From an uncultured Pelagibacteraceae bacterium (GTDB lineage Bacteria; Pseudomonadota; Alphaproteobacteria; Pelagibacterales; Pelagibacteraceae), in contig CACHPJ010000011.1 in the NCBI GenBank assembly GCA_902581775.1, positions 1 to 33,615 on the forward strand: a DNA stretch of 33,615 nt, read 5' to 3'. Under the pieces are notes generated by a model. The model was not told where the DNA came from, did not search any database, and worked only from the letters and a program-made list of their open reading frames with translations. The translations under genes were made by a program, and so were the position numbers. Every line of letters begins with the position of its first letter. Within the stretch, counting starts at the first letter, position 1. Shown piece after piece: positions 17,069 to 24,292 of the stretch.

Positions 17069-17967
17069 TGGAGCTCTATTTAAAGTTAATTGATGTTCTT
17101 TTTCCCGTTTTTTTTATTATTGGAGTGGGTTATTATCTCGGGACGAAAGATCCAAAATTTGATACAACTTTTATAACTAATTTTGCTGGAAATATTGGTA
17201 CACCGGCAATGATTTTTTATACGATTACTACTACAGGAGTAACTCTTGATATTTTTATTGAATACTTTATTTATGCAGTTATAATTATTGCAGGATTTTC
17301 AATTGTTGGTTATATTTTTTTATTTATTCTTAAAAAAGATACAATTACAGAATTACCTCCACTAATTTTGCCTAATACCGGTAACATGGGCGTTCCTATT
17401 TGTCTCTTTGCATATGGTACTGAAGGGTTGGGGGTAGCTTCTGCGATAGCATCAGTGATCATCTTATTCCACTTTACAATTGGTGTTTTATTAGCAAAAA
17501 AAAGTTTTTCCTTTGATATTTTAATTAAAAATGTTCCAATTTACGGAATTATAATTTCAGTTCTTTTTCTCTATTTCGAATGGGAGGTTCCAGGTTTTAT
17601 TGAAAACACCACATTTTTATTAACGTACACCACAATCTTTTTAGTTTTGATGTCTTTGGGTATCGCATTAACCAGATTAAAAGTTGTTTCATGGACTCAT
17701 GCATCTATATTGGGGGCGGTTAGAGTAATTATAGGTCCTATTATAGGTTTTACTCTAATTAAGTTTTTAGGACTCAGTGGTTTTGCTGCTGGTGTTCTTT
17801 TGATACAATCATCTATGCCAAGTGCTGTGCTTACTTATTTAGTTGGTTCAATGTACTCTGAAAAGAAGGCAGTAGATAATGTAGCTAGTGTTATTGTAAC
17901 TTCTACATTGATGTCATTTATAACAGCTCCTGTTATCGTTTATATAAGTCTTCTTTTTTATCAATAA
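17068..17967 (+). CDS. AEC-family (auxin efflux carrier-like) permease
   Basis: A 299-aa protein with about ten hydrophobic segments arranged as two similar halves, as in the AEC/bile-acid-sodium-symporter-like permeases. Family landmarks are the FIIGVGYYLG start, the broken-helix motif LILPNTGNMGVPI and the second-half LIQSSMPSAVLTYLVG. Bacterial AEC proteins export or import small carboxylates such as malonate or malate. It shares one base with the preceding SbmA-like gene and is the last gene of the long forward run. A carboxylate or organosulfur substrate connected to the dmd enzymes is an inference from position only. Confidence 0.88.
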   Translation: MELYLKLIDVLFPVFFIIGVGYYLGTKDPKFDTTFITNFAGNIGTPAMIFYTITTTGVTLDIFIEYFIYAVIIIAGFSIVGYIFLFILKKDTITELPPLILPNTGNMGVPICLFAYGTEGLGVASAIASVIILFHFTIGVLLAKKSFSFDILIKNVPIYGIIISVLFLYFEWEVPGFIENTTFLLTYTTIFLVLMSLGIALTRLKVVSWTHASILGAVRVIIGPIIGFTLIKFLGLSGFAAGVLLIQSSMPSAVLTYLVGSMYSEKKAVDNVASVIVTSTLMSFITAPVIVYISLLFYQ

Positions 17968-18345
17968 AAACAGTGGTTTAGAGATAATAATTAATCTAAA
18001 ATATTAATATATTAGTAAGTACTAATTACCTAATTAAAGAAATCAGTAAATAAGTGTTGATATTGTTAAGATATTTAAGATGAAATTAAAAAATTTTAAA
18101 TTAGTTCTATTAATATGACCAAATTATCTTAAATAAATAGTAAAAAAAACATCTTTTTAGGAAGATCTAGAATTGGCTGCTAGTGCGAATTCTGGAAGAA
18201 TGCAGTATTGGAATATAGCGTTTAAAAGCCCATAGATAGCGTTTTTTTTGCGATCATACATTTGATGGTACAACTAAGCCGCGAATATTTAAAAAAAACA
18301 ACTGCCCAAAGATAAATTGGCTAGAATGCTTGTAAAATAACAATT
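17968..18345. other. Intergenic region with repeats and a possible gene remnant
   Basis: No complete gene is seen in these 378 bp. Contents: an AT-rich perfect palindrome ATTAGTA-AG-TACTAAT at 18011-18026; a 10-bp inverted repeat TCTAGAATTG (18166-18175) / CAATTCTAGA (18341-18350), whose right copy covers the ogt stop codon; the direct repeat AATTGGCT at 18171 and 18315; and a relatively GC-rich stretch 18161-18235 that reads as 24 sense codons without an early start. The left 10-bp repeat also lies in a local hairpin, TCTAGAATT (18166-18174) with AATTCTGGA (18188-18196). It could be a decayed gene, a small RNA or a mobile remnant; I cannot decide. Confidence 0.5.
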
Positions 18346-18621
18346 CTAGAGAGTTAACCCCTCATTTTTAAGTAATTTTTTCTTAGTTTTTATACCCCCT
18401 TTGCCTGAGTAACCGCCAAGGCTACCATCTGACTTTATTACTCGATGACAAGGTATTTTAGGAGCATAAGGGTTTTTACCCACTGCATTACCGACAGCTC
18501 GTGCAGAGTAGGGGCTTTTAATGGCTATAGCCACTTGTTTATAGGTTTTGACCTTGCCTTTTGGTATTTTAAGCAAATATTTCCAAACTTTTACCTGAAA
18601 CTTAGTTCCTTTTAGCTTCAT
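18346..18621 (-). CDS. ogt: Minimal O6-alkylguanine-DNA methyltransferase (acceptor domain only)
   Basis: DNA repair protein that transfers an alkyl group from O6-alkylguanine to its own cysteine. The DNA-binding/active-site domain is intact: FQVKVWKYLLKIPKGKVKTY, the arginine-finger segment SARAVGNAVGKNP and the acceptor motif PCHRV, then GGYSGKGGIKTKKKLL. I chose the ATG at 18621, giving 91 aa, because it begins just before the conserved FQxxVW helix; the upstream in-frame ATG at 18663 lies inside the cupin gene. The usual N-terminal RNase H-like domain of Ogt/Ada is missing. Because the acceptor cysteine is kept, it is not an alkyltransferase-like (ATL) protein. It overlaps the cupin gene by 20 bp and is probably coupled to it. 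Confidence 0.88.
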   Translation of the reverse strand: MKLKGTKFQVKVWKYLLKIPKGKVKTYKQVAIAIKSPYSARAVGNAVGKNPYAPKIPCHRVIKSDGSLGGYSGKGGIKTKKKLLKNEGLTL

Positions 18622-19003
18622 TTTGATATTTTGAACTTGTTTTACTAGAATGGTGAGGCCCAACCAACATAATTGTCCAAGCAGGCTTATTTTTTCTCAA
18701 TTTGAGGCTGTGTTTATCAGTATTTTTTCTAAAACCAATGTATCCAGGGCCTCTCCAAAACTTACCTTTATTGTTTGTTTCAAAATAACCACCTCTTAGG
18801 ATGATTGTAATATAGGACCAATAATGATCATGTAAGTCACCTCTATCATCCTTAAGTATTTTATGAACTAAAATATTGAATGGAAACCATTTAGGTCTTT
18901 TACGAAATAGTAAATAGTACCTTATCATAAACGGTTCTGCTTTATCATAGTCTGGCCAACTAGGACCTCTGTCTAAAATGATTCTTTTTCTGCTCTCAAA
19001 CAT
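18602..19003 (-). CDS. Cupin-fold protein of unknown function
   Basis: A 133-aa protein with a single small beta-barrel. The first cupin motif is visible in the segment LHDHYWSYITIILRGGYFE (about residues 56-74), with two His as likely metal ligands and a downstream Glu; the second motif is around RKNTDKHSLKL (His near residue 98). The fold is similar to that of cysteine dioxygenase-like and sugar-binding cupins, but the reaction is not known. A PHHSSKTS tail is unusual. It starts 3 bp after the 54-aa membrane protein and overlaps ogt, so the three are likely one transcript. Confidence 0.7.
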   Translation of the reverse strand: MFESRKRIILDRGPSWPDYDKAEPFMIRYYLLFRKRPKWFPFNILVHKILKDDRGDLHDHYWSYITIILRGGYFETNNKGKFWRGPGYIGFRKNTDKHSLKLRKNKPAWTIMLVGPHHSSKTSSKYQNEAKRN

Positions 19004-19006
19004 AAG

Positions 19007-19171
19007 TTAATCAATTAATAAGGCTATAATTAATAAAATGCCAACTATAAGAATTGCTACACTCGTTGTTAAAGTTAAATTTCTAGTTTTATTTTTAAGT
19101 TTTTCCCAACGATACAGCGCAAAAAAAACTATTATTGGAACTGTTAGTCCTAATAAAATATATTTTATCAT
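19007..19171 (-). CDS. 54-aa two-helix membrane protein, hypothetical
   Basis: A short reverse-strand gene of 54 codons with an ATG at 19171. It has an N-terminal hydrophobic helix (YILLGLTVPIIVFFALY, residues 4-20), a basic cytoplasmic-like loop (RWEKLKNKTR) and a second helix (SVAILIVGILLIIALLI, residues 37-53). The arrangement resembles small DUF6111-type proteins of alphaproteobacteria, but I cannot confirm the family. It ends 3 bp before the cupin start, which supports that it is a real first gene of the cupin-ogt unit. Function is unknown. Confidence 0.65.
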   Translation of the reverse strand: MIKYILLGLTVPIIVFFALYRWEKLKNKTRNLTLTTSVAILIVGILLIIALLID

Positions 19172-19193
19172 CCAAATATTTTATCTTATTTGC

Positions 19194-19222
19194 TTGACAT
19201 CTAAAATGAGTTAATATATTAC
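19194..19222 (+). promoter_or_regulatory. Recombinase promoter (TTGACA)
   Basis: A perfect -35 hexamer TTGACA at 19194-19199 is followed after 17 bp by TATTAC (19217-19222), or after 15 bp by TATATT (19215-19220). The -10 region runs into the long palindrome before the recombinase start. The boxes are seen directly; use as a promoter is inferred. Confidence 0.5.
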
Positions 19223-19253
19223 TAATGATAATTAATCGTTATCAATAGTAATA
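19217..19253. promoter_or_regulatory. 37-bp palindrome against the recombinase start codon
   Basis: Two 15-bp arms (19217-19231 and 19239-19253) match as an inverted repeat at 14 of 15 positions around a 7-bp centre, TTAATCG. The right arm ends 2 bp before the ATG. The inner TGATAA...TTATCA part faintly recalls Fur-type operators, but the arm length is closer to a phage- or recombinase-type control site. It covers the expected -10 and transcription start, so binding there should repress; as RNA it would form a hairpin at the start codon. Confidence 0.65.
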
Positions 19254-19255
19254 GT

Positions 19256-20209
19256 ATGAATAAACTAACAACCGACATAAAGGCTTTACATGAGGAAACA
19301 TTAAATAACCTCAAAACATCTAAGGCAAATAATACTCTTAGAGCTTATAGGTCAGATTTTAAGGATTTTGGAGCTTTCTGTGCCAAGCATGGCTTTAAGT
19401 CAATGCCAACAGATCCAAAAATTGTATCTTTATATCTAACCAATTTATCTAAAACTTCAAAAATGAGTACTTTAAGGCGAAGATTAGTTTCTATAGGAGT
19501 TGTTCATAAGCTAAAGGGACATTATTTAGATACTAAACACCCAGTAATTATAGAGAATTTAATGGGTATAAAGAGGTTAAAAGGCAGCAAACAAACAGGA
19601 AAAAAACCTATATTAATCAATCACTTAAAGCAAATAATTAATGTTATAAATGAACAAGATATCGATGAAATTGTAAAATTAAGAAATAAGACTTTAATAT
19701 TAATAGGATTTGGTGGTGGTTTTAGACGAAAAGAGCTAATTTCTATTGATCATGAAGACTTAGATTTTGTAGAAGAAGGTGTAAAAATAACTTTAAAAAG
19801 ATCTAAAACAGATCAATTTGGAGAGGGAATGATCAAAGGACTTCCCTACTTCACTAATGAAATTTATTGTCCAGTAGTTAATCTAAAAAAATGGTTAAAA
19901 ACTTCAAAAATTAAATCAGGGCCCATTTTTAAAAGGTTTGTTAAAGGGTCTATTTTAAGCAATAATAGATTAACAGACCAAACAGTTGTTTTGTTGATTA
20001 AAAATTGTTTGAGGTTAGCTGGTATTGAAAATAATAATTTTTCAGGACACAGTTTAAGATCTGGTTTTGCTACAGTTGCTGCAGAATCTGGCGCGGACGA
20101 GAGGAGCATAATGGCAATGACAGGTCATAAAACTACTCAAATGGTAAGACGATATATAAAAGAAGCCAATATATTTAAGAATAATGCATTAAGTAAGATT
20201 AAAATTTAA
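19256..20209 (+). CDS. Tyrosine recombinase/integrase
   Basis: A 317-aa site-specific recombinase. An N-terminal SAM-like core-binding domain (about 1-105) precedes the catalytic domain, in which all active-site residues are identifiable: R157 (GGGFRRKEL), the beta-hairpin lysine in KRSKTDQ, H265 and R268 (SGHSLRSGF), H291 (TGHKT) and the nucleophile Y300 (RRYIK). Both domains are complete, so it is probably active. It is an orphan: no excisionase, phage genes or clear att repeats are visible. It sits between the ogt trio and the glycan cassette, converging on the GT2 gene with a 4-bp overlap. Closest relation to XerC/D or to island integrases cannot be settled here. Confidence 0.93.
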   Translation: MNKLTTDIKALHEETLNNLKTSKANNTLRAYRSDFKDFGAFCAKHGFKSMPTDPKIVSLYLTNLSKTSKMSTLRRRLVSIGVVHKLKGHYLDTKHPVIIENLMGIKRLKGSKQTGKKPILINHLKQIINVINEQDIDEIVKLRNKTLILIGFGGGFRRKELISIDHEDLDFVEEGVKITLKRSKTDQFGEGMIKGLPYFTNEIYCPVVNLKKWLKTSKIKSGPIFKRFVKGSILSNNRLTDQTVVLLIKNCLRLAGIENNNFSGHSLRSGFATVAAESGADERSIMAMTGHKTTQMVRRYIKEANIFKNNALSKIKI

Positions 20210-21042
20210 AAAGTTAATAAAAACTTAATTTTACATTTAATAAAATCAATATAAAAGTTAAGGTTTTTAATAGGATTTTTTAATTCAGATATGTATTTTG
20301 AGCGAGATTTTAAATAATGTTTTTTAAAGAATTTTGTTGTTATACCCCACTTCTTAAGAAAAGTTTTATCTCCTCTATTTTGAATGATTTCATTATTTTT
20401 TCGCGTTGTTAAGGAGCCAAAATGATATACTTTAAAATTATTGATACCTTTAAAGATTCTAACACCTTCATTCCATAACTTCATATTCAAGTCAGGGTCT
20501 GATCCAATACCAGGATTAAATTCCTCACTCATACCACCTATTTTTTCCCACATTGATTTTTCAATCAAATGAGGTGCAAAGTGACTGCCCTGGTGGTCAT
20601 AAAAATTATGGGATTTATATTCTGATAATAATTTTTTTTCATCGAAGTTTTTAATGTCATCTCCACAATTTAACATAATATGACCAGAATACGGTTCAAT
20701 CATTGTTCCAGAAAAATAAAATTTATTATTAACAACTTTATCTAATTCTTTTTTTAAAAATATATCCCATTCAGGTAAAAAATACATATCATCATGAGAA
20801 TAGAGAAAATATTTAGTCGTAGCTTTTTTAAAAATTTTATTTATTGATGAGCATAAACCGATATTTTTATCTGCATAGGTATATTTAAAGTTGTTTTCCT
20901 TAACATAATTAAGAGTTCCATCAACACCTTCGTTAATATGAATCAAAATTTCATGATTATAAAAAGAGTTATTTTTTATGCTTGATATGCATAGTTTCAA
21001 ATAATCTAAATTATTATATGTAGGAATACCAATAGAAAACAT
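20206..21042 (-). CDS. Family 2 glycosyltransferase (rhamnosyltransferase-like)
   Basis: A 278-aa GT-A glycosyltransferase. The N-terminal nucleotide-sugar fold is seen in FSIGIPTYNNLDYLKLCISS, the metal-binding DXD-type motif in YSHDDMYF (about residues 83-90), and the acceptor side in the GIGSDPDLNMKLW segment. The C-terminal end has one short hydrophobic stretch, so peripheral membrane attachment is likely. It would add a sugar to a surface polysaccharide or LPS. It is the last gene of the reverse glycan cassette, 1 bp after the methyltransferase. Donor and acceptor are not predictable. Confidence 0.87.
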   Translation of the reverse strand: MFSIGIPTYNNLDYLKLCISSIKNNSFYNHEILIHINEGVDGTLNYVKENNFKYTYADKNIGLCSSINKIFKKATTKYFLYSHDDMYFLPEWDIFLKKELDKVVNNKFYFSGTMIEPYSGHIMLNCGDDIKNFDEKKLLSEYKSHNFYDHQGSHFAPHLIEKSMWEKIGGMSEEFNPGIGSDPDLNMKLWNEGVRIFKGINNFKVYHFGSLTTRKNNEIIQNRGDKTFLKKWGITTKFFKKHYLKSRSKYISELKNPIKNLNFYIDFIKCKIKFLLTF

Positions 21043-21043
21043 T

Positions 21044-21853
21044 TTAAAATCTTAATAAAATTAAACGTTTAATTAAAGAATATATAAATAAAATCAAAGT
21101 AAAAATTCTAAATAAAACTAAATATTTAAAAAAATATTTCATTTTATTCTTATTTCTTTTGGTTTTTGTTAAGTATCTCTTTTTTTCATAAGAATTATTT
21201 AAAACTAAGTTACTTTCCATGTTATTTATATTTTTAGTTATAACAACAATATTTCGGTAAAAAGAGACATTAGAAATAAATCCATCAAAAGAATTTTTTA
21301 TGTAAAAAGGATTGGGAATTTCTTTATAATTTAAACTGTCACTTAGATTTTTAAAAAAATTTAAATGTGTATTGGCATATTTCAAATCAAAAGGATTTCC
21401 TCCAAAAAAATGATTATAACTAGTTTGGGTATCCTCAATAAAGTATATTCCACCCTTTTTTAAATATGGAAACAAAAACTTAAAACTCTTAATTACATCT
21501 TTTGGAAAATGACTTCCGTCATCTATAATAAAATCAAAGCTTTTATATTTATTTACTAATTCATCTAAGAAAATTAGATTAGATTGTGAACCTTTTAAAA
21601 GATCGATATTTTTTGATTTGATTTGTAATTTTTTTTTATCAATTTCTTTGATGTCAATGCCTACTATCTTTCCTTTTTTAAAGAATTTTGACCAAGCCTT
21701 AACAGAGGAACCATCGGCAACTCCAATTTCAAGGAGTTTTATCTTTCTTCTCTTAAAATTATTAAGATATGTCTCATATATTTTAAAATATTTATGATTA
21801 TATTTATCAGATTTATATTTTTTAAAAAGATTCCTTAATAAAGTATCACTCAT
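21044..21853 (-). CDS. Class I SAM-dependent methyltransferase, probable sugar O-methyltransferase
   Basis: A 269-aa protein with a Rossmann SAM-binding domain: motif I LLEIGVADGSSVKAW (about 40-54), the acidic strand IVGIDIKE, and the post-I segment FDFIIDDGSHFPKDV with acidic residues and a His typical of metal-assisted sugar or macrolide O-methyltransferases. YFIEDTQTSYN follows. An unusual C-terminal extension, very basic and then strongly hydrophobic (about 238-266), may anchor it to the membrane. It overlaps the upstream double glycosyltransferase by 8 bp. Methylation of a glycan sugar, possibly as a cap, fits the context but is inferred. Confidence 0.8.
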   Translation of the reverse strand: MSDTLLRNLFKKYKSDKYNHKYFKIYETYLNNFKRRKIKLLEIGVADGSSVKAWSKFFKKGKIVGIDIKEIDKKKLQIKSKNIDLLKGSQSNLIFLDELVNKYKSFDFIIDDGSHFPKDVIKSFKFLFPYLKKGGIYFIEDTQTSYNHFFGGNPFDLKYANTHLNFFKNLSDSLNYKEIPNPFYIKNSFDGFISNVSFYRNIVVITKNINNMESNLVLNNSYEKKRYLTKTKRNKNKMKYFFKYLVLFRIFTLILFIYSLIKRLILLRF

Positions 21854-23969
21854 TTAAAAAATCCCAAAAAAAGTTTTTTGTATTATATCTAAATGTTTTT
21901 TTAATAATATAATCTGCAATAATAGTCGAATTAAAATATTTAAAGTATTTAACTCTACCATTTCTAGCAATTCTCATTCTCTTTTTATCATCTTTATTTA
22001 TTCTATTAATTTTATCAGCCAAATCATCTATACCTCTATAGAAAATCAATTCTTTATCAGTAAATAGATCATTTAATCTAGTTCTAACATCTACAAAGGT
22101 TAATAAACCATTGCCAACCATTTGTGATATTCTATCACTACTATAATATTTTACCGGATTCCCTTGACTAAGATTTAGGGCCATTTTGGATTGAGATATT
22201 GTTTTAATATAATTGTCAGCCCAAATTGGTTGTTTATTATCCATTCCATAAATATCATATTTAACTGAAGGTGTTTTATTCATTAGCTTCTTTATAAAAT
22301 TTTCTCTTACGTCAAATTTACCTTTTTTTAAATTTCCCCTATGTACGCCGTGACTCATCGCAAAAAATAAATCTCTGTTAAATGATTTTTTTTGATCAAT
22401 TTTTAACTTTTCAAATGAGCTATCAACTGGATTTGGTAAATAAAATATATTGTTAGATTTAAATTTGAGAATATCTGGTGAGGTTGTACAAAAATTTGCA
22501 TCTGTAATTTGAAATTTATCCTCAAATCTCTTACGATTTATAATCCATTCAGAGTCCATTCTATCTAAAAACCATTGTGAAATTCTAATATTTGGATAAA
22601 TTTGTTTTATATAAAATAGTGTATCAACGTTGATTAAGTCAGCATGTCCTAAAACTATAAGATCAGGTAAATAATTACTGACTACTTCGATAAGTTTTTT
22701 ATTTAATTTTTTTGATCCCTTTAAATCATTAATGGATCTATAATAACTTACAATATCGCGATCACTAAATTCTAAAACACTATGATTTAATCTAATAAAA
22801 CCATTGTTTATTCTTCTACCCGTATTATAAAAAAGTCTACCATTATGCCTTTCATTAAAATTGGTAATATGTAAGATTTTTAGTTTTTTTTCAGACTTAA
22901 AAATAAAATTCATTTTATCTTTAAAACTTATATTTTTTCTATATTGATCAATTTTTTTTGATATATGTTTGTGAGTTAGATAGAAGTTTTTTAAAGATAA
23001 TTTTTGTAACTCTCTTCTAAATTTTGGTTTTTTAATAAGATTCTCAATAGCTGAATATAAAGTTTTTGTGTTTAAAGTTCTTAGAATAATGCCATTAGTT
23101 ATTGTTTCAGGAAGCCCCCCTCTATTACTTATAATCACGGCACAGCCACGACTTGATGCTTCTAAGCCTGTACGACCAAAAGGTTCTTCCCATCTTGAGC
23201 AAGCTACAGCTATACTGGTATTTTCAAAAATCTTTAAAACTTTTTTGTGTTCCAAAAATCCAAGAATCTTTAAATTTTTATGTTTAAAAAAAATTTTTTC
23301 TCGGTGTTCATCTCCAATTACGATTGCTTTCCATTTTTCATACTTATTAAGAATCTTAATTACTGTTTTGCCAAATATATCGTAGCCCTTTGCAGAGTTT
23401 AATTTACCAACAAAAGTTATAATTCTTTGTTTTTTCCTTAAATTAACATTTTTTTTAATATTAGCAGATTGTTGTATTACACTTAGTTTTTCGGAACTTT
23501 GTATTAATTTATTTAAACCACTTATAAATCTACTTTTAGACCATTCGCTATTAAAAATAACTTTTGAGCAGTTATATAGTAATTCTAATCTTTCATTTAC
23601 AGTTTTCGATCCAACCATTGAAAGAGGGTCGTTATGAAAATACAAAACTAATTGAGCTTTTGTATTTTTTTTAATTAAATTTATATAATTTGGGCGGTTA
23701 TGAATTTCTATTAAATCTGAACAACGTTTATTTTCAAGTTTTATAAATTCCTCTACATATCTTTTTGATTGACTTTGTAAAAATCTTTTTTTTAACGGTA
23801 TATTTACATAATTTAGATTAAAGACATTCTTATAATCAGTGTTTCCGTATATATTTATATTTTTTTTAAAGTTACTTATTTGAACAGTGTCATTAATGAA
23901 CAATGAAACAGCACCAGCGTATATTGGCGAGAAGTTCTCTTTGTAGGGTAATAGGATCGATATTTTCAT
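21846..23969 (-). CDS. Two-domain glycosyltransferase (GT4-like plus CgeB-like)
   Basis: A 707-aa fusion of two GT-B units. The first (about 1-355) is GT4-like: FVGKLNSAKGYDIF opens the donor-binding half and CSRWEEPFGRTGLEASSRG with GGLPETI forms the nucleotide-sugar EX7E-type motif. The second (about 363-707) begins anew with LKILHITNFNERHNGRLFYNTG and has a CgeB/DUF3880-like acceptor half, then a C-terminal GT1-type half (LNLSQGNPVKYYSSDRISQM, a Glyco_trans_1_2-like region). No membrane segment is seen. It may add two sugars in sequence to one glycan. It overlaps the GIY-YIG gene by 4 bp and is the first glycosyltransferase of the cassette. Confidence 0.8.
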   Translation of the reverse strand: MKISILLPYKENFSPIYAGAVSLFINDTVQISNFKKNINIYGNTDYKNVFNLNYVNIPLKKRFLQSQSKRYVEEFIKLENKRCSDLIEIHNRPNYINLIKKNTKAQLVLYFHNDPLSMVGSKTVNERLELLYNCSKVIFNSEWSKSRFISGLNKLIQSSEKLSVIQQSANIKKNVNLRKKQRIITFVGKLNSAKGYDIFGKTVIKILNKYEKWKAIVIGDEHREKIFFKHKNLKILGFLEHKKVLKIFENTSIAVACSRWEEPFGRTGLEASSRGCAVIISNRGGLPETITNGIILRTLNTKTLYSAIENLIKKPKFRRELQKLSLKNFYLTHKHISKKIDQYRKNISFKDKMNFIFKSEKKLKILHITNFNERHNGRLFYNTGRRINNGFIRLNHSVLEFSDRDIVSYYRSINDLKGSKKLNKKLIEVVSNYLPDLIVLGHADLINVDTLFYIKQIYPNIRISQWFLDRMDSEWIINRKRFEDKFQITDANFCTTSPDILKFKSNNIFYLPNPVDSSFEKLKIDQKKSFNRDLFFAMSHGVHRGNLKKGKFDVRENFIKKLMNKTPSVKYDIYGMDNKQPIWADNYIKTISQSKMALNLSQGNPVKYYSSDRISQMVGNGLLTFVDVRTRLNDLFTDKELIFYRGIDDLADKINRINKDDKKRMRIARNGRVKYFKYFNSTIIADYIIKKTFRYNTKNFFWDFLNE

Positions 23970-24214
23970 TTAAATTTATTTTTTATACTGTTTCTCAACT
24001 TTCTATTATTCTTTATATAATATTCTCTAGAAATTGCTTTATTTTTTGTATCGACTTTTTCCATATAAATTAGCTTCCATTTTCTCCCTCTAGTAAATTT
24101 AGCACCCTTACCTTTGTTATGAAGAATCAATCTTTTATAAATATTATTTGTATATCCAACGTAAGTGATATTTTTTTTTGAAATAGATTTTAACATATAA
24201 ACAAAATATGCCAT
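23966..24214 (-). CDS. Single-domain GIY-YIG endonuclease-like protein (UPF0213/YhbQ type)
   Basis: An 82-aa protein that is just the GIY-YIG nuclease fold. The motif is present as FVYMLKS...YVGYTNN, then the conserved Arg in YKRLILHNKGKGAKFTRGR and the catalytic Glu in AISREYYIKN. Proteins of this type are stand-alone DNA-structure or damage nucleases of uncertain role and are often gained by transfer. It precedes the double glycosyltransferase with a 4-bp overlap. Together with the tyrosine recombinase at the far end it brackets the glycan genes, but this may be coincidence. Confidence 0.88.
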   Translation of the reverse strand: MAYFVYMLKSISKKNITYVGYTNNIYKRLILHNKGKGAKFTRGRKWKLIYMEKVDTKNKAISREYYIKNNRKLRNSIKNKFK

Positions 24215-24292
24215 TTTAACTAAATTGTATTAGCCTAGTAATAACAGTATTTATGAGTTTCTATATATATCATATGTAACCCAAGATTATTT

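Noticed and set aside
17972-18000. Rho-independent terminator after the AEC permease gene
   Set aside because: A weak AT-only hairpin with a bulge is present, but there is no GC stem and no clear T-run.
19217-19253. Fur box upstream of the recombinase
   Set aside because: The inner TGATAA/TTATCA halves resemble one loosely, but the arms are too long and the downstream gene has no link to iron.
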